64,000 nucleotides of DNA. Source: an uncultured Winogradskyella sp. Lineage in GTDB: Bacteria > Bacteroidota > Bacteroidia > Flavobacteriales > Flavobacteriaceae. Both the position numbers and the translations under genes were made by a program. The DNA is taken from the NCBI RefSeq assembly GCF_947498005.1, contig NZ_CANMIW010000007.1, forward strand, positions 1 through 64,000. Direction: 5' to 3'. Below are positions 18,233-25,774 of the stretch, in pieces. Positions within the stretch are counted from its first letter, which is position 1; every line of letters begins with the position of its first letter. The notes beneath the pieces are model-generated. The model did no database searches and was not told where the DNA came from. It was given only the letters and a program-made list of their open reading frames with translations.

Positions 18233-18771
18233 TAATTTTTATTAATCACAAACCTCACTTTTGTTCCGTCTTCTTTTATTTTTTCTAATTCTATTGTGGC
18301 CGTAGAATTAAAATGTTCAAATGTTTTATTCATTAATCCAAGTCCAAAATGATGCATTGCTCTGCTAGAAGTATAATCTAAAACTAAATGATTCTCTGCT
18401 TTTTCTATAACTTCAAAAGTTGGCAATTCAGCATCTGGATAAATTTTTCTAACCTCAACATGTATATGATTTTCTATAGAAGATATCATTTCTATTGGGT
18501 CTTTGTATGTTGCTAAAAGTCCTGGATAACTCTTTTCAATAACGCTGAAAAAATGTTCTGCATAGACTAATAATAAATTATCAATTGAAATACCTGTGTT
18601 TTCACTTAAATGCTGTAATAATTGTAGCATTTCAGAAAAACTATAAGTACCTACCGAAGTATAAACACCATGAGAATCTAAATCTGAGCTTGAAATGATC
18701 CTATCTACCATTTCTAATCCAAACTTATCTTCAACGAGTTCTAAAAACTCTGTAAAAACGATTCCTTTCAT
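18232..18771 (-). CDS. H-NOX haem-nitric oxide binding protein
   Basis: A 179-residue soluble haem sensor. I chose the internal start MKGIVFTEFLELVEDKFG because H-NOX proteins begin this way and it starts 2 bp after the upstream stop; an ATG 33 bp earlier would overlap the previous gene. The haem-propionate motif Y-x-S-x-R is Y133-T-S-S-R137. The proximal haem ligand is probably H104 in ENHIHVEVRKIYPDAELP. The position matching the distal Tyr140 of O2-binding H-NOX is F142 in RAMHHFG, so the pocket lacks the hydrogen-bonding Tyr and should favour NO over O2. It is encoded directly before a PAS kinase, which it presumably controls. Confidence 0.92.
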   Translation of the reverse strand: MKGIVFTEFLELVEDKFGLEMVDRIISSSDLDSHGVYTSVGTYSFSEMLQLLQHLSENTGISIDNLLLVYAEHFFSVIEKSYPGLLATYKDPIEMISSIENHIHVEVRKIYPDAELPTFEVIEKAENHLVLDYTSSRAMHHFGLGLMNKTFEHFNSTATIELEKIKEDGTKVRFVINKN

Positions 18772-18773
18772 TT

Positions 18774-19184
18774 CTAAGTGGTTATTAATTGATTTATGCT
18801 CCAATATGATAATAATTTTTCAATTTTTGAAACATATTCTTCATATTTTAAGGGCTTTAACACATATCCTGCTACACCAACCTTATAACATTCTAATAAA
18901 TCACGCTGATTATTAGATGTTGTGAGAATAATTGTTGGTATATACATTAGCCTATCATCAGATTTTAAAATTTTCAAAAATTCTATTCCATTAATTTTTG
19001 GCATGTTTAAATCTAATAAAATAATATCTGGAAGATTATCTTTTTGCTCTAATATTTTAAGTGCATCTTCTCCGTTATTCGCTTCCGTAATTTTGTGATT
19101 TAATTGAAGTGATGTTACAGCTCTATTTAACTTCATTACTTCAATCATATCATCTTCTATCAATAAAATATTAAGGGTTTTCAT
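18774..19184 (-). CDS. Single-domain CheY-like response regulator
   Basis: A 136-residue receiver with no output domain: acidic cluster E10/D11/D12, phospho-acceptor D58 in DIILLDLNMPKINGIEFL, and a Lys in VLKPLKYEEY. It is first in the seven-gene H-NOX/FIST operon, and the next gene begins 2 bp after its stop. Such stand-alone receivers act by protein contact or as phosphate shuttles or sinks. With an Hpt protein in the same operon, a branch point in a phosphorelay is likely. Its promoter (19208-19297) has three phased regulon boxes, implying that the operon's own LytTR product controls it. Confidence 0.87.
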   Translation of the reverse strand: MKTLNILLIEDDMIEVMKLNRAVTSLQLNHKITEANNGEDALKILEQKDNLPDIILLDLNMPKINGIEFLKILKSDDRLMYIPTIILTTSNNQRDLLECYKVGVAGYVLKPLKYEEYVSKIEKLLSYWSINQLITT

Positions 19185-19207
19185 TAATTACTGTGTTTTA
19201 TATTCGG

Positions 19208-19297
19208 CTAAATTACAGCAATAAACATGTTCTATATTTAACATTCGCTTAGTCGTAAATAAGTGTCGGCAGATGGCAGATAAGTGTCGACGAACGG
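19208..19297 (-). promoter_or_regulatory. Regulon promoter E, upstream of the H-NOX/FIST operon
   Basis: Leftward: outer box CCGTTCGTCGACACTTAT (ends 19297), middle box GCCGACACTTAT exactly 21 bp later, proximal box AAGCGAATG (complement of CGAAT at 19243-19247), exactly 27 bp, then a -7-like TAATTTAG (19208-19215). The outer and middle boxes are near-identical direct repeats, GTCGACACT and GCCGACACT, with 12 bp between, the layout of LytTR binding sites. This suggests autoregulation of the operon. Confidence 0.75.
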
Positions 19298-19317
19298 TAA
19301 TTAATCCTAAAGTAAAT

Positions 19318-19692
19318 TTATGCTGCTATTTTCACTTGACTATTAATAAGATTAGTTGTTTTTAGCGTAGATAGCTGTGCTTCCATTTTTATCTTACTAA
19401 ATTCTTGAAGAAATTCTAAAGAATAATTTTTTAGAGTATTTTCTTCTAAGTACATTTCAAACTCTGAAATAAATTCTAACTGTCTAAGACTTTTATTTAA
19501 TAAAACGAACGTATTGTCTACAGCGTTTGTTGACTGATTTTTAGATCTAAAATACTCAGGAGATTTTGGTTTTTCAATTTTTAAAGTCTCTTTACTTGAA
19601 GAATTCAAGAAGCTTTTAAAGTTATTTCTGAAATAGAAATAAACACACAAATGTCCTAATAATAATGTTCCATAAATTAGTAAAGTTGTCAT
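19318..19692 (-). CDS. Small membrane-anchored protein of unknown function
   Basis: A 124-residue protein with one N-terminal membrane helix (about residues 3-21, LLIYGTLLLGHLCVYFYF) followed by a mostly helical, Lys/Glu/Leu-rich domain with a C-terminal coiled-coil look. I recognise no family. It lies immediately upstream of the H-NOX operon but has its own regulon-type promoter (19723-19791) with a perfect -7 box. This places it under the same control and suggests an envelope role in the same response. Confidence 0.7.
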   Translation of the reverse strand: MTTLLIYGTLLLGHLCVYFYFRNNFKSFLNSSSKETLKIEKPKSPEYFRSKNQSTNAVDNTFVLLNKSLRQLEFISEFEMYLEENTLKNYSLEFLQEFSKIKMEAQLSTLKTTNLINSQVKIAA

Positions 19693-19722
19693 AGTCTTGA
19701 GGTATATTAATTAATTATACGA

Positions 19723-19791
19723 CAAAGCTAAATGTTATATTAAGCGAAAAAATCGTTTTTCGGTAAGTCAACTTTTTGAATAGACGAATGG
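19723..19791 (-). promoter_or_regulatory. Regulon promoter F, upstream of the small membrane protein
   Basis: Leftward: distal box CCATTCGTCTAT (ends 19791), proximal box TACCGAAAAA (complement of CGAAA at 19758-19762), exactly 27 bp, then a perfect -7 TAGCTTTG (19723-19730). It resembles promoter A along its whole length, including AAAAGTT between the boxes. Confidence 0.75.
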
Positions 19792-19837
19792 AGGCTAAGC
19801 TTCTTTGAACAAAAACAATAGTCTTTAAAATAAATGC

Positions 19838-20197
19838 TTAAATATGTTCTCTCAATCTCTTAGGTAAACCTTTAACTACCAATTCATAAGAATGATCTAT
19901 CAGTTTTGTAATTAGTGTTGGAGATAGCTCACCGGTAAGCACGTAAACACTATTCCAAAGCTTCTTATGCATATGATAACCTGGCTTAACACTATCGAAT
20001 TCTGCTCTTAGTTCTTGCGCGTAATCTGGATCGCATTTTAAGTTTATAAATGCTTCACCGTTTTCCCATCGCTTTAGAGATGCGAGGGCAAACATTTTAT
20101 TACATACTTTGAAAACAAGGGTATCATTATCAAATGGAAAATGCTCGGTAACCCCTTTTTTATTTAAACAATAACTTCTGTAGTCTTCTATATTCAT
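19838..20197 (-). CDS. MmcQ/YjbR family protein
   Basis: A 119-residue small alpha/beta protein of the MmcQ/YjbR family: MNIEDYRSYCLNKKGVTEHFPFD, then FKVCNKMFALASL, INLKCDPDYAQELRAEF and the C-terminal HMHKKLWNSVYV region. Members share a fold with DNA-binding or DEP-like domains, but their function is not established. The gene start abuts the GNAT stop at 20197 (one shared base), so it is the last gene of a three-gene operon with the GNAT and DUF4230 genes. Confidence 0.85.
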   Translation of the reverse strand: MNIEDYRSYCLNKKGVTEHFPFDNDTLVFKVCNKMFALASLKRWENGEAFINLKCDPDYAQELRAEFDSVKPGYHMHKKLWNSVYVLTGELSPTLITKLIDHSYELVVKGLPKRLREHI

Positions 20198-20595
20198 TAT
20201 AAGAGTCTTTCCATTACCTTCTCTGGATGTTGTAATTCAGTATAGCCAAACTGCTTATACAAATTATGTGCATCTGCGGTCTTTAGCATCCATACTTTGC
20301 ATAGACTTAACTTTGATTCTTCATTTATCGTCTTCATTAACTGCTTCGCGTATCCCTTTCCTCGATGTTCAGGTAAAATAAACACATCCATGATATAAGC
20401 AAACACAGCATAGTCTGTTGCTACTCTTGCAAAGCCAATTTGTTTATTATCTATATAAACGCCAAAACACAGACAGTGCTCAATAGTTGTTTTTACGTCT
20501 TCTATAGTTCTCCCTTTTGCCCAATAACTATGTGTTAAAAAGCCATGAATAACATCTAACTGTAATCGATCTTTAAGAGTTGATATTTCTATCAT
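20197..20595 (-). CDS. GNAT family N-acetyltransferase
   Basis: A 132-residue acetyltransferase. The acetyl-CoA-binding motif is HRGKGYAKQLMKTI (about 79-92), preceded by the beta-4 strand AYIMDVFILPE. The substrate is unknown. It overlaps the upstream DUF4230 gene by 4 bp and the YjbR gene by 1 base, so all three are translationally coupled. Confidence 0.87.
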   Translation of the reverse strand: MIEISTLKDRLQLDVIHGFLTHSYWAKGRTIEDVKTTIEHCLCFGVYIDNKQIGFARVATDYAVFAYIMDVFILPEHRGKGYAKQLMKTINEESKLSLCKVWMLKTADAHNLYKQFGYTELQHPEKVMERLL

Positions 20596-21203
20596 TTCTC
20601 AATTTTCTTTATTTCTTTAGCTTCAATTTTTAGCGCAGAATAATCTAACTTCCATCCTATGGTTTCTACCAAATTCTCTATAAGATGAATCGCTTCTAAA
20701 GCTTCTTGTTTGGCTATGTTATACAAACCACTTTCTGGAATTTTATCCATAATATGGGTTTTTGCTTTAGTATGAAGATCAGTTAAGTCCGAAGCTTCAA
20801 ACCTATTGAACATACCATCTTGCTTATCGTAATAATTAATATTACTTTCTATTGACAGTACTTCTGGTTGTGGAAAATGTGTTAAACTAACAGTTTTATT
20901 TTTTGGGTTTGAAACCATTTGTACTTTACCTAAATCAAAACCAACATGCGCTTTAGCATTTATAACAACCAGTGCCTTTTTGCGACTAGAAATTAATTTT
21001 AGAAATTTTTCTTTTACGTCTTCATAATGGTAAATTTCTGCAAAATCGCCTTCTACAGTTATAAATTTACAAACGCGTTTTATTTTATCTAAAATAAGAA
21101 TTGACTGCTCGCTAGCTACCTTCTTAGTTTTCCATTGTTTATATACAGTAACAATACCTAAAGTAACAAGAATACTAATGATGATGATAAAAAAAGTTTC
21201 CAT
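20592..21203 (-). CDS. DUF4230 membrane-anchored protein
   Basis: A 203-residue protein with an N-terminal membrane helix (METFFIIIISILVTLGIVTV) and a periplasmic or surface-facing alpha/beta domain. The pattern of VEGDFAEIYHYED, INAKAHVGFDLGKVQ, VSLTHFPQPEVLSIE and the C-terminal helical end matches DUF4230 proteins, which are common in Bacteroidota and of unknown role. It is first in the operon with GNAT and YjbR genes. Confidence 0.8.
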   Translation of the reverse strand: METFFIIIISILVTLGIVTVYKQWKTKKVASEQSILILDKIKRVCKFITVEGDFAEIYHYEDVKEKFLKLISSRKKALVVINAKAHVGFDLGKVQMVSNPKNKTVSLTHFPQPEVLSIESNINYYDKQDGMFNRFEASDLTDLHTKAKTHIMDKIPESGLYNIAKQEALEAIHLIENLVETIGWKLDYSALKIEAKEIKKIEK

Positions 21204-21271
21204 TTAAATTATTTTATTCTACTTATATAATGTGACCCTCAGTGCGTTTTATGGTCACATGTCAGTTTCAA

Positions 21272-22021
21272 TCAATCTAATACTTTATACAGTATAGGTT
21301 TACTTGGGCTTGCATCATTCTCAAAAGGTGCGATCTGTAGATTTAACATATAATTACCATCATCTATTTTGTTAGACACATATATAAACTCGGTTATTGT
21401 AGCATCTAAACGCAGTTTTCCGCTGGTGTTCCAAAACGCATTATGGGCTAATAGCTCACCCCCATCTTGCTCTTTATCTACACTTGGTAAATCTATAAGT
21501 AAATGTTTTACACCTTTGGATTTAAGATATTCCGCAGCTTCGACTTTTAAATAAGTTGGATTGGTGTTAGAGTACTGACGCGATAATTTATCGCGTGTAT
21601 TTGGCATCGTTCTTATTACAACCGCTTCTCGTTTTTTATTTCCTAATGCAAATTGCAATTGCTTTTTAGAAATCACATAGTCATCTCCTAATTTTTCTGG
21701 CGCAACCGTTATCACTTCTGCTAGAAAGAAAAACTGAGTTAAATGTTTATTTATAGAATAGACTTTTTCTGTTATGTGGCCAACTGTTTCTGTATGCGTG
21801 CCATGAGAATGTGGATTAAAGTTAATGGTATTAAAATTGACCACAGCACCTTTTTCTACACTAATAGTATCGCCATCTATAACTTCGGGCTCAATCTTAG
21901 GTGGTCCAATATACCATGCGTTTACATTAGAAACATCTCCTTTTAGTGGTATGGATATATCTAAAGGTTGCGATAAATCTATTTTTAATTTTCTTGAATT
22001 GTATTGTATGGTTGTTAACAC
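21272..22021 (-). CDS. Cyclase-family (kynurenine formamidase-like) metal hydrolase
   Basis: A 249-residue protein of the cyclase/arylformamidase family. The metal-binding motif is NPHSHGTHTETVGHI (about 90-104), with IDLPSVDKEQDGG and HNAFW in the second half. Family members hydrolyse N-formylkynurenine or related amides with a divalent metal. No other tryptophan-catabolic gene is nearby, so the substrate is open. Its start lies 2 bp after the hemW stop, so the two are probably co-transcribed. Confidence 0.8.
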   Translation of the reverse strand: MLTTIQYNSRKLKIDLSQPLDISIPLKGDVSNVNAWYIGPPKIEPEVIDGDTISVEKGAVVNFNTINFNPHSHGTHTETVGHITEKVYSINKHLTQFFFLAEVITVAPEKLGDDYVISKKQLQFALGNKKREAVVIRTMPNTRDKLSRQYSNTNPTYLKVEAAEYLKSKGVKHLLIDLPSVDKEQDGGELLAHNAFWNTSGKLRLDATITEFIYVSNKIDDGNYMLNLQIAPFENDASPSKPILYKVLD

Positions 22022-22023
22022 GT

Positions 22024-23151
22024 TTAGTTGATTTTAAATAATTCTGATGCAATACCATCACTTAAAAATTGTCCTTTTTTTGTGACTCGAATATGTGCAT
22101 CATCAATATACAATAATTGTTGATTTATAAAAATTTCAGACTGCTCAATTAAATAATCTTTGTAGTCTAAACCAAAGTCATTTTCTACTTTTTGTATTGA
22201 AACGCCCCAAATAGTCCTTAAACCTGTCATTATATACTCGTTATATTGGTCGGTTTGGGTTAAGGTTTCAATTTCTATTGGAAGTACATTTAATTCTAAT
22301 GCTCTTATATATTTTGAATTGTTTCTCACATTCCAACCACGTTGCGTGCCATTAAAAGAATGTGCCGAAGGACCAATACCTAAATAAGATTTCTCTTGCC
22401 AATATGCTGTATTGTTTTTACTAAAAAATCCATCTTTACCAAAGTTAGACAACTCATAATGTACAAAACCTGAAGCCTCTAACTTATCTTTTAAAATATG
22501 AAATTGTTCGTGTGCTTGCTCATCATTTACATCTTCTATAACACCTTTTTCTATAAAAGAGGCTAAAGCCGTTTTAGGCTCAACGGTTAGCGCATAACTC
22601 GAAATATGAGGCACACCAAAACTCAATGCCATTTCTATATTTTGTAACCATTGTGCATTTGACGCACCAGGAATGCCATAAATTAAGTCTAAAGAAATAT
22701 TGTTAAAATACTTTGTAGCTTCTTCTAAACAGGCTTTTGCTTCGGTTGCATTGTGTGCGCGATTCATCAGTTTTAAATCGGCTTCAAAAAAAGATTGAAT
22801 ACCGATGGATAAACGATTGATTTTACTTTTAGATAATTTAATGATTCTATCTACAGTTAAATCATCCGGATTTGCTTCTAGTGTAATTTCTGGATTTTCT
22901 GAAACTTGATAGTTGTTATAAACCGAATCAATTAAAAATTGCAACTCCTCATTGGTTAATAATGAAGGGGTTCCGCCTCCAAAATAAATGGTTTCAACGG
23001 TTGTGTTTTTAAACTCGGTTTTTCTAAGTTCTATTTCTTTAGATAAAGCATTTATGAGTTCATCTTTTTTCTTCAATGATGTTGAAAAATGAAAATCGCA
23101 ATAATGACATGCTTGTTTGCAAAATGGTATGTGAATGTAGATGCCTGCCAT
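22024..23151 (-). CDS. hemW: Radical SAM haem chaperone HemW
   Basis: A 375-residue cytoplasmic radical SAM enzyme. The start MAGIYIHIPFCKQACHYCDF carries the 4Fe-4S ligands C11, C15 and C18 (C-x3-C-x2-C). YFGGGTPSLL, NRLSIGIQSF, SLDLIYGIPG and GIGPSAHSF are typical. HemW (formerly annotated as oxygen-independent coproporphyrinogen oxidase-like) binds haem and delivers it to target proteins. Genuine HemN has an extra N-terminal Cys pattern, not seen here. Read with the downstream cyclase-family gene. Confidence 0.9.
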   Translation of the reverse strand: MAGIYIHIPFCKQACHYCDFHFSTSLKKKDELINALSKEIELRKTEFKNTTVETIYFGGGTPSLLTNEELQFLIDSVYNNYQVSENPEITLEANPDDLTVDRIIKLSKSKINRLSIGIQSFFEADLKLMNRAHNATEAKACLEEATKYFNNISLDLIYGIPGASNAQWLQNIEMALSFGVPHISSYALTVEPKTALASFIEKGVIEDVNDEQAHEQFHILKDKLEASGFVHYELSNFGKDGFFSKNNTAYWQEKSYLGIGPSAHSFNGTQRGWNVRNNSKYIRALELNVLPIEIETLTQTDQYNEYIMTGLRTIWGVSIQKVENDFGLDYKDYLIEQSEIFINQQLLYIDDAHIRVTKKGQFLSDGIASELFKIN

Positions 23152-23157
23152 TTAGTT

Positions 23158-23523
23158 TTATTCTTCAAACAAATTATACAAGGTAGCAATTCTTAAATCG
23201 CAATACTGTTTTAAAAATTGATAATAAAGCATATCAAATTGGCTTCCATAAATTGCTCGTCTGGTTTCCCAAGATTCGTATTCAGGGAACTTTAGATTAA
23301 ATTGTTCTTCTACAAAATTATCCCAAAGTTTCTCTGTGTTTTTAAATGCTGAAATAAATGTAGAATCTGATTCATTAACTTGCAACAACGCTATTACTAA
23401 GGAATCTTTAATTTTTTGAGATTGATACCAGTCTTCATGTGCTATATCATTTAATTCCACTTGCCCTTGACTGTAGGACAAGAGTGATAAGCTAAAAACT
23501 AATAATATAATTATGTATTTCAT
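23158..23523 (-). CDS. Small exported protein, possibly LprI/DUF1311-like
   Basis: A 121-residue protein with a signal peptide (MKYIIILLVFSLSLLSYSQG) and a compact helical domain. The pattern LWDNFVEEQF, then a large spacer, YGSQFDMLYYQFLKQYCDLRIATLYNL resembles the helical LprI N-terminal (DUF1311) family, some of which inhibit lysozyme. The Cys pattern of that family is incomplete here, with a single Cys visible. It sits 6 bp upstream of hemW and 43 bp downstream of ruvC. Confidence 0.55.
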   Translation of the reverse strand: MKYIIILLVFSLSLLSYSQGQVELNDIAHEDWYQSQKIKDSLVIALLQVNESDSTFISAFKNTEKLWDNFVEEQFNLKFPEYESWETRRAIYGSQFDMLYYQFLKQYCDLRIATLYNLFEE

Positions 23524-23566
23524 TTAGTAGTATAGATTTTTGCGTTCGCAGAAATGACAAATCAGT

Positions 23567-24121
23567 TTACTTTTTTACGCGTCCTTCATTCTGCTTAACA
23601 AAAGATGCCCAACCTGAATAACTTTTACCAACTTCTACTCTACCTTGATTATAAAAATGACAAACCGCAGCAGCCAAACCATCCATAGAATCTAGATTTT
23701 TTGGTATGGTTTTTAGTCCTAACATGCTTTGTAACATTTTAGCCACTTGCTCTTTACTGGCATTTCCGTTTCCGGTAATTGCCATTTTAATTTTTTTAGG
23801 AGCATATTCCGTAATTGGTACTTCGCGAGATAAACCTGCTGCCATAGCAACACCTTGTGCTCGTCCCAACTTAAGCATACTTTGTACGTTTTTCCCAAAG
23901 AATGGTGCTTCAATTGCTATTTCATCTGGATGATACGTATCAATTAATTCTACTGTACGTTCAAAAATGAGTTTCAGCTTTAGATAATGATCGTCATATT
24001 TTTTAAGCATAAGCTCATTGAGCTGCAAAAATTCCATTTTTTTGCCCACCACTTTTATGAGTCCAAAACCCATAATGGTGGTACCAGGATCAATGCCTAA
24101 AATTATTTTTTCTTCGCTCAT
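23567..24121 (-). CDS. ruvC: Crossover junction endodeoxyribonuclease RuvC
   Basis: A 184-residue Holliday-junction resolvase. The acidic active-site residues are visible: D11 in ILGIDPGTTIMGFG, E71 in EIAIEAPFFGKN, and D144/D147 in NLDSMDGLAAAVCHF. Cytoplasmic, it acts with RuvAB in recombination and repair. ruvA and ruvB are not in the window, which is common in this phylum. Confidence 0.95.
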   Translation of the reverse strand: MSEEKIILGIDPGTTIMGFGLIKVVGKKMEFLQLNELMLKKYDDHYLKLKLIFERTVELIDTYHPDEIAIEAPFFGKNVQSMLKLGRAQGVAMAAGLSREVPITEYAPKKIKMAITGNGNASKEQVAKMLQSMLGLKTIPKNLDSMDGLAAAVCHFYNQGRVEVGKSYSGWASFVKQNEGRVKK

Positions 24122-24133
24122 GTATTCTATTGC

Positions 24134-24772
24134 TTAGTCGCAAAATTGACAACCACTAAGTGACACTGCCAACCCAAAGGTAAGGTTAAAAACACTACCA
24201 TTAAAAGCACCAAGACCATTTAAAGCAGGATCATAAACATCTAATGACGTTACACCATAGATATAAGCAATATCTGTAAAAAGTGAAACCTTTTCGTTTA
24301 TCGCATAATGAATTTCTAGACCGCCAAGTAGATTTAAAAATGTCTGTTTATTTTCTTTTAAAATCCCTAAAGGCTTTGCAAATGTAATTCCTGGTCCTGC
24401 ATGCAAAACGGTTCGTAATCTTGATGGTAAAAACCCAATAAAGTTTGAAGGATCATATACAAATTGTGCATTAATTCTTGAATAATTTAATTTAAATTCC
24501 GGAGTGTCTTTATGATTTTTAAAACGATTAAAACCATAGTCTAACTTTACACCATATGCCGATTTAAACATATGCTGAACACCTAAATTTACTGTCGGAA
24601 AATTTACAGACTGCGCATAAGATCCAGTTACAAAACCATCTGTTGTTGGGTAATTAATACCTACAGCAAAAAGTGCTTTCCACTTTGCCGTATCTCTTAA
24701 CTGTGCCTCACTACTAAAGGTTATAATTACAAGCGTAAAAAAGAAAAGGTATTGTTTAAAATTGTATTGCAT
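24134..24772 (-). CDS. Outer-membrane beta-barrel protein
   Basis: A 212-residue exported protein. I chose the internal start MQYNFKQYLFFFTLVII because it begins a clean signal peptide ending SSEAQ; a start 60 bp upstream would overlap the divergent gene at 24800. The mature part is a series of amphipathic beta strands with aromatic ends (VNFPTVNLGVQHMF, YGVKLDYGFNRF, LTFGLAVSLSG), typical of small porin-like barrels. It ends CQFCD, an unusual Cys-rich tail. The function is unknown. Head-to-head with the gene at 24800, 27 bp apart. Confidence 0.72.
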   Translation of the reverse strand: MQYNFKQYLFFFTLVIITFSSEAQLRDTAKWKALFAVGINYPTTDGFVTGSYAQSVNFPTVNLGVQHMFKSAYGVKLDYGFNRFKNHKDTPEFKLNYSRINAQFVYDPSNFIGFLPSRLRTVLHAGPGITFAKPLGILKENKQTFLNLLGGLEIHYAINEKVSLFTDIAYIYGVTSLDVYDPALNGLGAFNGSVFNLTFGLAVSLSGCQFCD

Positions 24773-24799
24773 CTCTAAGTTTTTGATTTTATTTGCAGT

Positions 24800-25774
24800 A
24801 TGAATGTTACAATGCATTACAAAACTAAACAATTCTTCTTTGTACTTATTAAATTGAGCATTGTAGTTGGTGCATTTTATTTTATTTATTCTAAAATTAC
24901 TGATAATGAGAATTTAAAATTTGTTGATTTTCTCTCATTTTTAAACAAAAGCAGTGTTTTTTCGATAAAAAACATACTTTTTTTAATCATTTTAAGCACT
25001 TTTAATTGGTTTTTCGAAATTTTAAAATGGCAACATTTAGTTAAAACAATAAATTCTATTTCCTTTAATTCTGCTTTTGTTCAAAGTTTTTCAGCGCTTA
25101 CAACATCATTAATAACACCTAACCGAATTGGCGATTATGGCGCTAAAGCCATGTACTACTTACAACCCTTAAGAACTAAAATTATACTGCTAAATCTCAT
25201 TGGTAATTTGTCCCAAATGATTATCACGATGATAGCTGGCTCTATTGGCTTTTTGCTTTTCACTAATCGATATAATATTGACCTTAATTATTTTAAAATC
25301 GCTAAAATCGCTCTAGTATTTGTAATCGTGATTTTGTTTACCTTTTTAGGTATAAAGCAAAAACGTTTTAAAATAAAAGGATTTTCAATGGCTACCATAG
25401 TAGCATTTACCAAATCAATTTCTATAAAAACGAAGAGCATAACTTTATTATTGTCTCTATTTCGTTATGCGATTTTCTCATTTCAGTTTTTCGTTTTATT
25501 ACGAATTTTTGGAGTAGATATCATCTATACAGACGCTATGATTGTTATCTCTTGTTTCTATTTATTATCTTCAATCATCCCAACAATAGTCCTTTTTGAT
25601 GTTATTGTTAAAGGTAGTATTGCCGTTTATTTGTTTAGTTACCTTGGCATTGATGAATTGACCATTTTATCAATAACCACCTTAATGTGGTTTCTCAATT
25701 TTGTATTCCCAAGTCTTATTGGGAGTTATTTTGTGCTTAATTTTAAACTTCCAAAACCTGTTACACAATGCTAA
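24800..25774 (+). CDS. Lysylphosphatidylglycerol synthase TM-region-like membrane protein
   Basis: A 324-residue protein with about eight membrane helices, resembling the flippase-like transmembrane part of MprF (LPG_synthase_TM family). Landmarks are FEILKWQHLVKTI, the LITPNRIGDYGAKAMYYLQP loop and the C-terminal VFPSLIGSYFVL. It lacks the aminoacyl-transferase domain. The gene overlaps the next (a GT2 glycosyltransferase) by 7 bp. Such pairs are common in Bacteroidota and probably handle a glycolipid, which is inference from the coupling. Confidence 0.78.
   Translation: MNVTMHYKTKQFFFVLIKLSIVVGAFYFIYSKITDNENLKFVDFLSFLNKSSVFSIKNILFLIILSTFNWFFEILKWQHLVKTINSISFNSAFVQSFSALTTSLITPNRIGDYGAKAMYYLQPLRTKIILLNLIGNLSQMIITMIAGSIGFLLFTNRYNIDLNYFKIAKIALVFVIVILFTFLGIKQKRFKIKGFSMATIVAFTKSISIKTKSITLLLSLFRYAIFSFQFFVLLRIFGVDIIYTDAMIVISCFYLLSSIIPTIVLFDVIVKGSIAVYLFSYLGIDELTILSITTLMWFLNFVFPSLIGSYFVLNFKLPKPVTQC

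Noticed and set aside
18772..18804. Upstream in-frame ATG for the H-NOX gene
   Set aside because: Would add 11 residues absent from the family and overlap the preceding gene; the MKGIVF start fits better.
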